Positions 37,184 through 48,150 of a stretch of 64,000 nucleotides of DNA are shown piece by piece. The stretch comes from Povalibacter uvarum (lineage in GTDB: Bacteria > Pseudomonadota > Gammaproteobacteria > Steroidobacterales > Steroidobacteraceae): the NCBI RefSeq assembly GCF_014202975.1, contig NZ_JACHHZ010000001.1:62001-126000 (forward strand), read 5' to 3'. The position numbers were made by a program, and so were the translations under genes. The notes beneath the pieces are model-generated. The model had not been told where the DNA came from and did not search any database. It saw nothing but the letters and a program-made list of their open reading frames with translations. Numbering within the stretch: the stretch's first letter is position 1; each line of letters starts with the position of its first letter.

Positions 37184-40100
37184 ATGAAGAACATCGAAAT
37201 CGCCCTGCAGCTCCTGATTGCAGGTTATTCGGCAACGGCGGTAGTCGCCGCGGCACAAGCGGCGGAACCCTTGCCCGTTCCGTGCGCCGCGGGCGCCTGC
37301 GGGATCAACGGACCGTCGACCTGGGTTACTTCCGGCAACGCCACTGCCGTGTACCAGAACAACTCGCTGACGATCACGCAGACAACGCAGAACGCCGTGC
37401 TCAACTGGCGCAGCTTCAATATCGCACCGGACGGTACGGTCGAGTTCAAGCAGCCGGACGCAACGTCGGTCGCGCTGAACCGCATCTTCCAGGCCGACCC
37501 GAGCCGGATCTTCGGTTCGCTCAAGGCCAATGGCCGCATCTACCTGGTGAATCAGAACGGCATCATCTTCGGCGAACGCGCGAAAGTGAACGTGGGAGCG
37601 CTCCTCGCTTCCACGCTCAATATCAACGCGGACAAGGTGATGGCCTCCGGCCTGACCGGCGGCGGTGAAGCAACGCCGATCGCCACCCGATTCGACGAGA
37701 ATGGCCAGGAAATGGTGGCTGGGGCATTGCAGGTCGAGGAGGGCGCCCTGTTGCGGGCCGATGGCGGACAGATCTTCCTGTTCGCTCCGGTCGTCGAGAA
37801 CAAGGGCCGGATCGAAACGCCTGATGGACAGACGATCCTCGCAGCCGGCCAGTCGGTGTACCTGAGCGCAAGCACCGATCAGAATCTGCGCGGACTCATC
37901 GTCGCGGTCGACCTGGAAGGCACGGTCGAGAACGGTGACGTATCGAACGCAGGCGTGACGGACCCTTCGAAGCTCGTCGGGCAGATCATTGCCGAACGCG
38001 GCAACGTGACTCTCGCGGGCCTCACGGTCAATCAGCGGGGACGCGTATCGGCGACGACATCGGTGCGCGCCAACGGCTCTGTCCAGCTGATCGCGGCGAC
38101 TCGCAACTCCGGTGGCAGTCTCACGCTGACCGAAGGCAGCCGCACCGAAGTACGGCTCGATAGCGACGCGGAATCCAAAACCGTCGACATCAACGATCAG
38201 CCGCGATCGAACGTCCTGCTCGCGGGCAATCGCGTCGTGCTCGAACAAGACTCTTCCGTGGTCGCGCCGAGCGGCCGCATCCGCATCAAGGCGAGCAACG
38301 AAGGTTCCGGCGCGGTTCGCAATCCGCCGGCCGTTGGCACAGATACTACCTCGCGCGTGTTCATCGACAGCGGCGCGGTACTCGACGTCTCCGGTGTGCA
38401 CACGACGCAGTCCATGGAAAGCAACATGCTGACCGTCGAACTGCGCGGCAGCCAGCTCGCCGACAGCCCGGCGCAACGCAACGGCGCCCTGCGCGGCCAG
38501 CGTGTGCAGATTGACACACGACAGACCGGTAAGCGCGAAGACGGAAGCACGTGGGTGGGATCACCGATTGGCGATCTCGCCGGCGACGTCGCGACGATGT
38601 CCAGAACGATCGAACAGCGCAGCCTGACCGGCGGTACCGTCGCGATCGAATCGCAAGGTGATGTGATCGTGGCTCAGGGCGCCACGGTGAACGTCTCCGG
38701 CGGTTCCGTGCGCTATCAGGATGGCTACATCACGCCGTCCGCTTTGATGGGCGCAGACGGGCGCGTCTATGACATGGCCGATGCCGATCCAAACCTCGAG
38801 TACACAGGTGTTGTGAGCGGAGCGTCGTACACGCGGCAGGATCAGCGCTGGGGCGTGACGGATCGCTATCACGGCACATTCGCTGGCAGCCTGGGTCAGT
38901 TCGAAAGCGGCTACATCGAAGGCAAGGACGCGGGCACGCTGTCGATTCTTGCGCCGACTGCGATCTTCGACGGCCGCTTGCAGGCGGATCGCACGATCGG
39001 TCCGCGCCAGCGGCAGCAGGCCAGCACGTTCACGGGTTCGCTCTACCGCCCGATGGATCAGATTCCGCTCGGTGGCGAATTGCTGCTTGGCCCGGCTGCT
39101 GGTGACAACTCACCGTACGTGCTCGGCGACGTGCAGGTCACGACGGGACTCGTGCTTCCTTCGTTGCGCAATGCCAACGGCAGCGCGTTCGATCCCTTGA
39201 GCGATGCTCTGCCGTCGTCGCTGAAGGCGACACGCGTGCGTCCGGAGCTCTTTGGCGAAGGCGCCGCGACGCGAGTGGAGATCCGATCGGACGGTCGAGT
39301 GAGTGTGCCGCGTGAGACTCAGCTCTCGATGCCTGCGTTCAGCAGCCTGAGCATCACCGCACGCGATGTGGACTTCGATGGCTCACTCTCGAGTGCCGGC
39401 GGCAGCGTCAACCTGCGAGCCAATCGCACCACGACGCAACAGGGCTTCGGCCAGGGCGAGGTGCGACTCGGTTCATCGGCCCGGCTCGACCTGGCGGGAA
39501 GCTGGGTCAACGAATCGCAGGTGCTCAATCCGGGGCAGGCAACGGAAGCGTTGTCGATCAACGGCGGCAGCGTGAGTCTGCGCGGCGTCGACAGCAATGT
39601 CGTAGTCGAGCAGGGCAGTGTCATCGATGTATCCGGCGGCGCACGCATGCAGCGCGGCGGACGGGTCAATGCCGGTCGCGGCGGATCGATCGCGATTGCC
39701 GTACAGACTTCGTCCATCTTTGCCGACGACGCTGCGGCGCTGCGGCTCGACGGAGAGTTGCGCGGATATGCGCTTGCACAGGGCGGAAGCCTGTCGCTCG
39801 CTGCCGCGCAGGTCTGTATCGGCGTCGACAGTGCGTTGTGCGGCGCCGGGCTCGCCGACGATATGTTCCTCATCCACCCTGGCCGCTTCCAGAGCGGCGG
39901 CTTCAGTTCCTACTCGGTCTCGTCCACTGCAGGTGGGTTGACTGTCGGCCGTGATACGCAGGTCCAGTTGCAGGCGGAGAACTTCGTTCTCGACGACGGT
40001 GCCGCGGGCGTCGCATCTGCCCGCTCGCTGGCGGACCTCACTTCCATTGCACTCCTCGACAGCTGGCAGCGCGGACCAGTCGACCTTTCTCTTGAATCGA

Positions 40101-43100
40101 GCTACCTGCAGGCGACCGGCACGCTGCTGACCGCAGCGGAGTTCGCGAATCTGCCCTACCTCTCCGTCCTCGCAGGGGCTCGCATCAACACGGAACCCGG
40201 TGCGCGGGTTCAGCTCGAGAGCAACACCTCGATCCGCGTCGACGGACACATCACGGCACCGGCAGGAACGATTTCGCTGGCGCTCAACAGCGATCTGACC
40301 GTCGCAGAGTATTTGCCGACGCAGTCGATCTGGCTCGGAAACAACGCACGGCTCTCCGCAGAGGGTACGACGCGCTACCAGCCTGATGCGCGCGGACTGC
40401 TGATCGGTGAAGTGCTCAACGGCGGAAGCATCGTCATGGATGCGGCGCGCGGCTACATCGCTGCGAACCCGTCGTCGGTGCTCGATGTCTCCGGGACTTC
40501 GGCCCCGGTCGATATTCGAACGGTGGGACGGGGCGGCCAGGAAAGCTACGAACGGCGGCAGATCGCATCGCGCGCCGGCAGCATTTCCGTGACTGCTGCC
40601 GAGAGCATCGTGCTCGGCGGCGAGCTGCGCGCTCATTCGGGAGATCCGAAGAATGTCATCGGCGGCACGCTGTCGGTGACGCTCGATCCGACGCGACGCT
40701 ATGGTCGGTTCGATCTCGAGCCGCCGCCGTTCCCGGAAATGGCCCGCCGCATCGAACTGGCGGCGACTGGAGCCTCGCAAGTGATCCGGGCCGGTGCGGC
40801 GCTCGATGCGGAATCGAGCGGCCGTGCCGTGCTGGTCGCGGATCAGATCGAAGCCGCGGGCTTCGACAACTTGGAGCTCTCAGCCGGCACGCGCCAGGGA
40901 AGCATCGGTTCGCTGACGCCGGTTCCTGGTGAAGTAGCCGTTCGCAACGGCGTCGATCTTTCGCTGCGCGGCCGGTTGGCGATCGACGCGGCGTCCATCG
41001 TGTCGGACGGCGGGAAAGCGAATCTTGCAGCGTCCGTCGTCACGCTCGGCCAGCGGTCGAGTGTGTTGCAGGATGTGCCGGGCACTGTCGCGTCCGGGCC
41101 GGGGTCCTTGACGATCAATGCCGGGCTCATCGACCTCGTCGGTCACAGCACCTTCAGCGGGTTCAGGCACGTTGAACTGCAATCCCGGGGCGACATTCGC
41201 GCACGTGGCGTTCAGCTCGGCTCGGCACGCGAGGCCACCGGATCGCTGCGCACGAGTGGCGCGCTGACTCTGCAAGCACAGCAGGTCTATCCGACCACTC
41301 TGTCGCAGTTCGCACTGATCGCAGACGAAGCGGAGGTTGGCGCGATTCGGGTCAAGCCCGTGAGCGGCACCGCTGCGCCCGTGTATTCAGCGGGTGGTCG
41401 CCTCTCACTGACCGCCCAAACGATCGAACAGGGCGGTGTACTGCGTGCGCCGTTCGGTACGATCTCGCTCAACGCACCTTCGCTGTCGCTGCTCGCGGGA
41501 AGCACGACGGCTACCAGCGCCGCGGGCTTGTCGATTCCGTTCGGCCAGACCCAGGGCGGATTCGACTGGGTGTATCAGCTCGGGAATCAGACGCTGGTCT
41601 ACAACGGCAAGGATGCAACCATGCCGAGTCAGTCCGTGCGCTTGAACGGCGCTGACGTTGATATCGGGGACGGCGCAGTCGTCGACGTCCGCGGTGGCGG
41701 TGACCTGGTCGCCTACGAGTTCGTGCCCGGCGTCGGTGGCACGCGCGACGTTCTGTCGGCGGATGTTCGCCCGGATGCATTCGTGATCGTGCCGGCGGCC
41801 AACATGCCGTACGCGCCGTACGACATCTCTCTTTACGATGGCTCCGGCATTCGCGCAGGCGACAGCATCTATCTCGACGGCACGGATAAGATTCCGGCGG
41901 GCACGTACACGATCCTGCCCGCGCGCTACGCGCATCTGCCCGGTGCGTACTACGTGCGTCCGGTTGACGGCTATCAGGACATCGGCCCGACCGAAGTGAA
42001 CGTCCGCCCGGACGGATCGACTCTCGTCGGCGGCTATCGAATGTTTGCCGACACCGGTCTACGCATTGATGGGCGCAGCGAGGGATATGCCATTCGTCCC
42101 GGCAGCGACGTGATGCGTGAGGCTCAATACAACCTCACGAACGCGAACAAGTTCTTTGCTGCGAACGATGCCGAGACCGCGCTGGCGAGATTGCCGCGCG
42201 ATGCCGGCACGCTTTCGATCGGCGCGAGCGAGATGCTGCGTCTCGACGGAGAATTGCTGGGCAGCACCGCTACTGGCGGACGCGGAACCGCGCTGGATAT
42301 TTCGAGCGACTCTCTGCGAATCGTTCACGGTACGGGTGCGACGCCGGTCGATGGCGTAGTGGACATCGATGCCGACGCGCTCAGCGCTTTCGGTGCGGAA
42401 TCGATCCTGCTCGGCGGCAGTCGGACACAGACGAGCGAAGGCTTGTCGATCACGACTCTCGCACGCGAAGTCGAGATCCTGGAAGGCTCGATTCTCACGG
42501 CACCGGAGCTCCTGATCGTCGGTACGCAGAGCGTCGCAGTACGAGAAGGCGCCGAGCTGCGTGGATCGGGCACGCTGGCCGGGGTACAGAGCGAAGAGGT
42601 TGCGCTGCAAGGCGATGGCGCGATTCTGCGAGTCACGAGTGGAGCGGACGCCGCGATCGAGCGTACCAACAGCGCTGGCGGCACCGCGCTGCTCAACGTG
42701 GAATCCGGCGCGCAGCTCTACGCGCGCGGCGGCGCAATTGCGGCGGAATCGGCGGGCGCCGCAACCTTCGACGGCACTCTGGACCTCGCGGGCGGCGTGC
42801 TGTCGCTGACCAGCGATCGCATCAGCCTTGGCGCGGTCGGCGAGAATGTCTCGGGACTGGTGCTGTCCAACCAGCAGCTGGCCGGATTGACCCTCGACGC
42901 GCTGGTGCTGTCGAGCCGCTCGTCCATCGATCTCTATGGCAATGTCTCACTCACCTCCGGCGACCTGTCGCTGCGCAGTGGCGCAGTCCGTGGCTTCGGC
43001 GACGGGCAAGCGCAGCTCGTTGCGACCGGCACGTTTACGCTCGAAGGGGCAAGCACGGCCAGCAGCGAGCCTGCGGGCGATCCGGCGGGATCGCTGAACG

Positions 43101-46100
43101 TCCGCGCTCGCGACATGGTTCTGGGCGAAGGCAGCACCACGGTCTCTGGATTCAGCTCGGTCGCGTTGCAAGCAAGCGGCGACATTGATGCGAAGGACAC
43201 CGGTGCCTTGATCGTCGACGGCGATCTGTCGCTTTCAGCAGCGCGGCTGGGGGCTGCGTCCGGAGCGTCTCGCGATATCCAGGTGAGTGGCGCGTTCCGC
43301 TACTCACAGAACGGTACGACACCTGCGTCTGAAGACGAATCGCTCGGTGCGCGCATGGCGGTCCGTGCTGCCTCGATCGACGTCGGCGGTCGAGTCGAAC
43401 TGCACTCCGGGGTGCTGAACCTCGTCGCCACATCAGGCGATGTCACGTTGAGGGAGACCGCCGATCTGCGGCTCAATGGCCTGACGACACTCTTCGACTC
43501 CGTAGCCGTGGGCAGTCGCGGCGGCTGGCTGACACTGGAGAGCCAGCGGGCAGATGTATCCGTGGCGCAGGGAGCCGCGATCAATGTTGCACAGGCTTCG
43601 AACGTAGCGAATGAGCGTGGGGCCGTTACCGTGCGCGCTGCTTCCGGCAACGCGATTGTCGCGGGAACCCTGACGGGCGCAGGCGCTGACTTCACGATCG
43701 ATGCGAATCAGGTCGTCGATTTCATGGCGCTCAATCGCGCACTGACGGCGGGCAACTTCTCGGGTGATCGGTACGTGCGGCAGCGCGGTGCGGGAAACCT
43801 CGTCGTCGGCGCCGACAACTCGATCACTGCACGAAGCATCGCGCTGGTGAGCGATCAGGGCCAGGTCGTTGTCGACGGTTCACTCCGCAGCCATGACTTG
43901 GGTGGCGGTGAGATCGTACTGTCCGGACGCAATGGCGTTGCGGTCTCGGGCGTACTCGATGTCAGCGCGGCCAACGCGTCGGAGCGAAACGGGCGCATCG
44001 AGCTCGGAACGACGCAGGGCACGATCCGAATCGCAGCGCCTGCGCGCATCGTTGGTGTCGCGAACACCGGTATCAATCATTCGGTCGCGGACGGCACGCT
44101 GCACATTCGCGCGCCGCGCACCGCGTTCGAAACTCTCCTGGATGGCGACGCCACCAACAATGCACTCGTGCTTGCGGGCGACCTGACGCGTCTGAACGGC
44201 GTCACTCTGGAAGGCTACGCGGCGTATACGGATCTCGACGGCGCCATCACCGCCGATGAGATCGCGGCGACGCCGGGCACGGCGATGTACGACGACGCAC
44301 TAGCGTTCACTTCGCTCAGTGCACAAATGGTCCAGGGTCTTGGATCGGTGCGCGCGCCGACGCCACAGATCATGGCCGGCATCGAGATCAATTCGACGGG
44401 TGACCTCGAGCTGCAGAGCGACTGGTCGTTGAACGACTGGCGCTTCAACTCTCTGCCAGGATTCCTGACCTTGCGGGCCGCGGGCGATCTGACATTCAAC
44501 GCGTCGCTCAGCGACGGCTTCACAACCGACAGTCCCGGCCTGCTCACAGAAACGACACAGTCGTGGTCGTACCGGCTCGCAGCCGGAGCGGATCTGACGA
44601 GCGCAGACCCGATGACGGTTCGCTCGCTGTCGGATCTCGGCGAGCAGGGCAGAGGCACCTTGCTGGTCGCCCCTGGTACGAGCACGACCAGGCCGACGCG
44701 CATGATTCGCACGGGCACCGGCAGCATCGATATCGCTGCCGCCCGGAACGTCGAACTGGGCAATCGCGGCTCCGTGATCTACACGGCCGGCATCGCCACA
44801 CAGGGCGTGATCTATCCCGGCCGCGGCCAGAATCCCGTGGAACTGGGAAGCCGGCTCTATCCCGATCGCGGTGGCGACATTTCCATCAGCGCAGGGCAGG
44901 ACGTCGTCGGGGCATCGACCAACCAGTTCGTCACGGATTGGCTGTGGCGTGTCGGCGCCATCGGCAGCACCACCTCTACTGTAGACACCTCGCGGGCGCC
45001 GGCGTGGACGGTCAACTTCGATCGGTTCATGCAGAACATCGGCGCGCTCGGTGGCGGTGACGTTACGGTCAGCGCGGGCCGCGATGTCGTGGATCTTCAT
45101 GCCTCGGCGCCCTCGATCGGACGCCAGGTTGGCGGTCTGGTGCTCGCGGCCAACAATCTGGAAGTGATCGCGGGTGGTCATGTGAATGTGCGCGCAGCGC
45201 ACAATATCAGCGGCGGCAGCGCCTACTCGGGTCGCGGCAGTGTGAGCCTCACGGCCGGTGATGCAATCAACGTCAGTACGAATTCGGGGCTGGCGCCGAT
45301 CATTGCGCTGGGCGATGCGCAGGCTCAGCTCTCGAGCCGTACCGATCTGACGCTGGGGAATGTTCTCAATCCGACGCTGCTCGGCCGAGGCACCTCGCAG
45401 ACCAACACGAACGCGTATTTCTCCACGTACACGGCGGACAGCGCGGTCAGCGCCCGCAGCACGGGTGGTGATGTGCGCCTGCTGAATACGAGCACTGAAG
45501 ACCTGCTGCAGACCTTCACCACTCTGAACCGGTCACCGGGCGAGGAGTACGTGACCGCGCTGTATCCGGCAACGGTGCAGGCGGCTGCATTGCGAGGCGA
45601 CGCCCTGATCGAACGCTCGTTCTCGCTGGTGCCCGCGATTCGCGGCGGACTGGAGATGTTCGGCTACGGCGACGTGCTGTTCTCGAGCAGCGTGGAGGTC
45701 ATCATCTCGGATGCGGATCCGCAGACCCTGCCGACATTCAATCGGCCCCAGCCCAACACACTCAGCCTGATCGATGTCTTCAAGAGCAGTGATTCACTGA
45801 GTACGACGGCGAAGAACGTGTTCCACGCGAGTGTGCCGGAGCGGCTTCGCCTGCCACGCACGGACTTCACGCCTTCACGCATCGTTGCCCGCGAAGGCGA
45901 CGTAGTCATGCTGGGCGGCACGTCGGGCATTTACTCGGCGGAGTCGATGCGTATTTCCGCCGGGCGCGACGTCACCGGCCTGCGCCTGGACGCGCAGAAT
46001 CTCGAAGCGCGTGACGTTACGTCGGTCAGCGCGGGCCGCGACGTCATCTATCCGCTGCGCCGAAATCAATTCGGCGGAGTGGAGAGGGACATTTCACGCA

Positions 46101-47380
46101 TCATGCTCGATGGTCCGGGCACGCTCGAGATCCGGGCGGGGCGGGATCTCGATCTCCAGGCATCGGCCGGCATCACTACATGGGGCAACCTGAACAATCC
46201 TGCGCTTGCGGACAGCGGCGCCGACGTCAGTGTCGAGGTGGGCACCGCGGCCAAGGCGCCGAACCTCACGGCATTCGCGGACAAGTACCTGCGCTCGGCG
46301 GAGTTCGCGTCGCAGTATCCGAAGTCGTCGCAGGAATATCGCAACGATCTCGTCACCTACATGCGCAGGTACGGCGTGACTGGGGGCTTCGACGAGGCGC
46401 TGACCGCATTCGTGCAGCTCTCGGCGTCAGAACGTGCCCCGTTGCTCGAACGGATACTGATGAGCGAGCTGCGTGCCTCGGGCCGCTCGGCTGCGCAGCC
46501 GGGCGAGACCAACAAGGACTTCAGCCGGGGTTTCGCCGCGCTCACGACCTACTATCCGGGCGCGAACCCGGATCTCGATGCGAAGGAAGTCAATCCGTAC
46601 GTCGGCGACATGCGGCTGTACTTCAGCCAGATCTACACGATGGACGATGGCGATATCCGTTTGCTCGCGCCGGGCGGTGAGATCAATGCGGGTCTCGCGA
46701 GCCCACCGGCCGCGTTCAATCTGAACAAGGGTGCCGCGGATCTCGGCATCGTGGCTCAGCGCTCGGGCAGCGTCAGTGCGTTGTCGTTCTACGACTTCCT
46801 CGTCAACGAATCGCGCGTGTTTGCTGCCGACGGCGGCGACATTCTCGTGTGGGCGACTCAAGGCGACATTGACGCTGGTCGCGGTGCGAAGACGGCGATC
46901 TCCGCGCCGCCGCCGCAGATCTCCTTCGATCCGACGACGGGCGCGCCGGTCATCGTGTTCCCGCCGGCTCTCGCCGGCAGCGGTATCCAGACGCTGGCCA
47001 GCACGGAAGGGCGCAAGCCCGGCAACGTCGATCTGTTCGCGCCGCGCGGAGTAGTGAACGCTGGCGACGCAGGCATCGTGGCCGGAAATCTCACCATCGC
47101 CGCGACGGCCGTGCTGGGCGCCGACAACATTCAGGTCAGCGGTGTTTCGGTCGGTGTGCCCGTCGACACCGGCGGGATCGGCGCAAGTCTCGCTGCGGTC
47201 AGTTCGGTGGGGAGCAGCGCCAGCAGTGCAGCGACGACTGCTGTCGAAGGCGAGCGCGCGCAGGAAGAAGCGCCGGCGACGCTGGCCGACACGGCGCTCT
47301 CATGGCTCGAAGTTTTCGTGGTCGGATTGGGCGAAGAAGGCTGTCGCCAGGATGATGTCGAATGCTTGAAGCGACAGTGA
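37184..47380 (+). CDS. TpsA: giant filamentous-haemagglutinin-like exoprotein
   Basis: A 3398-residue exoprotein. Residues about 40-170 are the TPS secretion domain (LNWRSFNIAPDGTVEF, GRIYLVNQNGIIFGERAKVNVG); the bulk is a beta-helix of repeats such as GDVTVSAGRDV and GSVSLTAGDAI; the C-terminal part resembles DUF3739 (GDIRLLAPGGEINAG, GDILVWATQGDIDAGRGAKTA). The only cysteines in the whole protein are three close pairs: Cys34/Cys39, Cys878/Cys886 and Cys3387/Cys3394, the last within 12 residues of the end. The gene follows tpsB without a gap and overlaps a DsbC-like gene. It is probably a surface adhesin held or folded by disulfides. Confidence 0.9.
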   Translation: MKNIEIALQLLIAGYSATAVVAAAQAAEPLPVPCAAGACGINGPSTWVTSGNATAVYQNNSLTITQTTQNAVLNWRSFNIAPDGTVEFKQPDATSVALNRIFQADPSRIFGSLKANGRIYLVNQNGIIFGERAKVNVGALLASTLNINADKVMASGLTGGGEATPIATRFDENGQEMVAGALQVEEGALLRADGGQIFLFAPVVENKGRIETPDGQTILAAGQSVYLSASTDQNLRGLIVAVDLEGTVENGDVSNAGVTDPSKLVGQIIAERGNVTLAGLTVNQRGRVSATTSVRANGSVQLIAATRNSGGSLTLTEGSRTEVRLDSDAESKTVDINDQPRSNVLLAGNRVVLEQDSSVVAPSGRIRIKASNEGSGAVRNPPAVGTDTTSRVFIDSGAVLDVSGVHTTQSMESNMLTVELRGSQLADSPAQRNGALRGQRVQIDTRQTGKREDGSTWVGSPIGDLAGDVATMSRTIEQRSLTGGTVAIESQGDVIVAQGATVNVSGGSVRYQDGYITPSALMGADGRVYDMADADPNLEYTGVVSGASYTRQDQRWGVTDRYHGTFAGSLGQFESGYIEGKDAGTLSILAPTAIFDGRLQADRTIGPRQRQQASTFTGSLYRPMDQIPLGGELLLGPAAGDNSPYVLGDVQVTTGLVLPSLRNANGSAFDPLSDALPSSLKATRVRPELFGEGAATRVEIRSDGRVSVPRETQLSMPAFSSLSITARDVDFDGSLSSAGGSVNLRANRTTTQQGFGQGEVRLGSSARLDLAGSWVNESQVLNPGQATEALSINGGSVSLRGVDSNVVVEQGSVIDVSGGARMQRGGRVNAGRGGSIAIAVQTSSIFADDAAALRLDGELRGYALAQGGSLSLAAAQVCIGVDSALCGAGLADDMFLIHPGRFQSGGFSSYSVSSTAGGLTVGRDTQVQLQAENFVLDDGAAGVASARSLADLTSIALLDSWQRGPVDLSLESSYLQATGTLLTAAEFANLPYLSVLAGARINTEPGARVQLESNTSIRVDGHITAPAGTISLALNSDLTVAEYLPTQSIWLGNNARLSAEGTTRYQPDARGLLIGEVLNGGSIVMDAARGYIAANPSSVLDVSGTSAPVDIRTVGRGGQESYERRQIASRAGSISVTAAESIVLGGELRAHSGDPKNVIGGTLSVTLDPTRRYGRFDLEPPPFPEMARRIELAATGASQVIRAGAALDAESSGRAVLVADQIEAAGFDNLELSAGTRQGSIGSLTPVPGEVAVRNGVDLSLRGRLAIDAASIVSDGGKANLAASVVTLGQRSSVLQDVPGTVASGPGSLTINAGLIDLVGHSTFSGFRHVELQSRGDIRARGVQLGSAREATGSLRTSGALTLQAQQVYPTTLSQFALIADEAEVGAIRVKPVSGTAAPVYSAGGRLSLTAQTIEQGGVLRAPFGTISLNAPSLSLLAGSTTATSAAGLSIPFGQTQGGFDWVYQLGNQTLVYNGKDATMPSQSVRLNGADVDIGDGAVVDVRGGGDLVAYEFVPGVGGTRDVLSADVRPDAFVIVPAANMPYAPYDISLYDGSGIRAGDSIYLDGTDKIPAGTYTILPARYAHLPGAYYVRPVDGYQDIGPTEVNVRPDGSTLVGGYRMFADTGLRIDGRSEGYAIRPGSDVMREAQYNLTNANKFFAANDAETALARLPRDAGTLSIGASEMLRLDGELLGSTATGGRGTALDISSDSLRIVHGTGATPVDGVVDIDADALSAFGAESILLGGSRTQTSEGLSITTLAREVEILEGSILTAPELLIVGTQSVAVREGAELRGSGTLAGVQSEEVALQGDGAILRVTSGADAAIERTNSAGGTALLNVESGAQLYARGGAIAAESAGAATFDGTLDLAGGVLSLTSDRISLGAVGENVSGLVLSNQQLAGLTLDALVLSSRSSIDLYGNVSLTSGDLSLRSGAVRGFGDGQAQLVATGTFTLEGASTASSEPAGDPAGSLNVRARDMVLGEGSTTVSGFSSVALQASGDIDAKDTGALIVDGDLSLSAARLGAASGASRDIQVSGAFRYSQNGTTPASEDESLGARMAVRAASIDVGGRVELHSGVLNLVATSGDVTLRETADLRLNGLTTLFDSVAVGSRGGWLTLESQRADVSVAQGAAINVAQASNVANERGAVTVRAASGNAIVAGTLTGAGADFTIDANQVVDFMALNRALTAGNFSGDRYVRQRGAGNLVVGADNSITARSIALVSDQGQVVVDGSLRSHDLGGGEIVLSGRNGVAVSGVLDVSAANASERNGRIELGTTQGTIRIAAPARIVGVANTGINHSVADGTLHIRAPRTAFETLLDGDATNNALVLAGDLTRLNGVTLEGYAAYTDLDGAITADEIAATPGTAMYDDALAFTSLSAQMVQGLGSVRAPTPQIMAGIEINSTGDLELQSDWSLNDWRFNSLPGFLTLRAAGDLTFNASLSDGFTTDSPGLLTETTQSWSYRLAAGADLTSADPMTVRSLSDLGEQGRGTLLVAPGTSTTRPTRMIRTGTGSIDIAAARNVELGNRGSVIYTAGIATQGVIYPGRGQNPVELGSRLYPDRGGDISISAGQDVVGASTNQFVTDWLWRVGAIGSTTSTVDTSRAPAWTVNFDRFMQNIGALGGGDVTVSAGRDVVDLHASAPSIGRQVGGLVLAANNLEVIAGGHVNVRAAHNISGGSAYSGRGSVSLTAGDAINVSTNSGLAPIIALGDAQAQLSSRTDLTLGNVLNPTLLGRGTSQTNTNAYFSTYTADSAVSARSTGGDVRLLNTSTEDLLQTFTTLNRSPGEEYVTALYPATVQAAALRGDALIERSFSLVPAIRGGLEMFGYGDVLFSSSVEVIISDADPQTLPTFNRPQPNTLSLIDVFKSSDSLSTTAKNVFHASVPERLRLPRTDFTPSRIVAREGDVVMLGGTSGIYSAESMRISAGRDVTGLRLDAQNLEARDVTSVSAGRDVIYPLRRNQFGGVERDISRIMLDGPGTLEIRAGRDLDLQASAGITTWGNLNNPALADSGADVSVEVGTAAKAPNLTAFADKYLRSAEFASQYPKSSQEYRNDLVTYMRRYGVTGGFDEALTAFVQLSASERAPLLERILMSELRASGRSAAQPGETNKDFSRGFAALTTYYPGANPDLDAKEVNPYVGDMRLYFSQIYTMDDGDIRLLAPGGEINAGLASPPAAFNLNKGAADLGIVAQRSGSVSALSFYDFLVNESRVFAADGGDILVWATQGDIDAGRGAKTAISAPPPQISFDPTTGAPVIVFPPALAGSGIQTLASTEGRKPGNVDLFAPRGVVNAGDAGIVAGNLTIAATAVLGADNIQVSGVSVGVPVDTGGIGASLAAVSSVGSSASSAATTAVEGERAQEEAPATLADTALSWLEVFVVGLGEEGCRQDDVECLKRQ

Positions 47381-48132
47381 AGAAGCTCGTGCGCCGCGGC
47401 GTGTGGTCGGCCTTGCTGGCTCTGATGGTAGCGACCGGCAATCTGCATGCAGCCGCGCCGACTGCGCGTGACGTGCACGAAAAGCTCGTGAAGCAACTGC
47501 CGAACCTGACCCTGGAGCAGGTCTGGCCGTCGCCGATTCCCGGATTGTTCGAGATCCGGCTCGATGGCGGATCGGCATTCGTCACGCCCGATGGGCAGTA
47601 CCTGATCCGCGGCGATCTGTTCGATATCGCAACGCGCAAGAACCTCAGCGACGTGCGTCGGGCGCAGGAGCGCAAGCAACTGCTCGCGAAGGTCGACGAC
47701 AAGGAAGCGATCGTCTTTGCGCCGGCCGTGACGAAGCACACGATCACGGTGTTCACGGACGTGGAATGCGGTTACTGCCGAAAGCTGCATTCGCATGTGA
47801 GCGAGTACAACGAGAAGGGTATTGCGGTGCGCTATCTCGCCTTTCCGCGAACGGGCCCGGGCTCGCCGTCCTGGAAGACCATGGAATCCGTGTGGTGTTC
47901 GAAGGATCCCCGCGATGCGCTGACGCGCGCCAAACGGGGAGAGGCGATCGATCGCACCGAGCCGTGCAAGCCGGCCGCAATCGAGCACGACTACCAGCTC
48001 GGCGAACAGTTCGGCCTGCAGGGTACGCCTCTGATCGTGCTCGAGGACGGGCGAACCATCGGCGGCTATGTGACGCCGGAGCAGTTGCTGCGCACGCTGG
48101 AATCGACAGCGAGCGTGGCATCCGCCCGATAG
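47362..48132 (+). CDS. DsbC-like periplasmic thiol-disulfide isomerase
   Basis: A 256-residue exported protein with a signal peptide (to NLHA-AA), a DsbC/G-type dimerisation domain (LPNLTLEQVWPSPIPGLFEI and YLIRGDLFDI) and a thioredoxin fold with active site CGYC in FTDVECGYCRKLH and a cis-proline in LQGTPLIV. It shuffles or forms disulfides in the periplasm. It overlaps the tpsA 3' end by 19 bases, so it is probably dedicated to that protein, whose six cysteines are all in close pairs. A GTG at 47377 is an alternative start. Confidence 0.9.
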   Translation: MLEATVKKLVRRGVWSALLALMVATGNLHAAAPTARDVHEKLVKQLPNLTLEQVWPSPIPGLFEIRLDGGSAFVTPDGQYLIRGDLFDIATRKNLSDVRRAQERKQLLAKVDDKEAIVFAPAVTKHTITVFTDVECGYCRKLHSHVSEYNEKGIAVRYLAFPRTGPGSPSWKTMESVWCSKDPRDALTRAKRGEAIDRTEPCKPAAIEHDYQLGEQFGLQGTPLIVLEDGRTIGGYVTPEQLLRTLESTASVASAR

Positions 48133-48150
48133 AAGCGACGCGGCATGCGT

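Noticed and set aside
33917-38476. Minus-strand open frames of 560 and 558 codons opposite the PstS-like, tpsB and tpsA genes
   Set aside because: Same cause: strong codon bias on the plus strand leaves few stops on the other. No motif, start site or ribosome binding site supports them.
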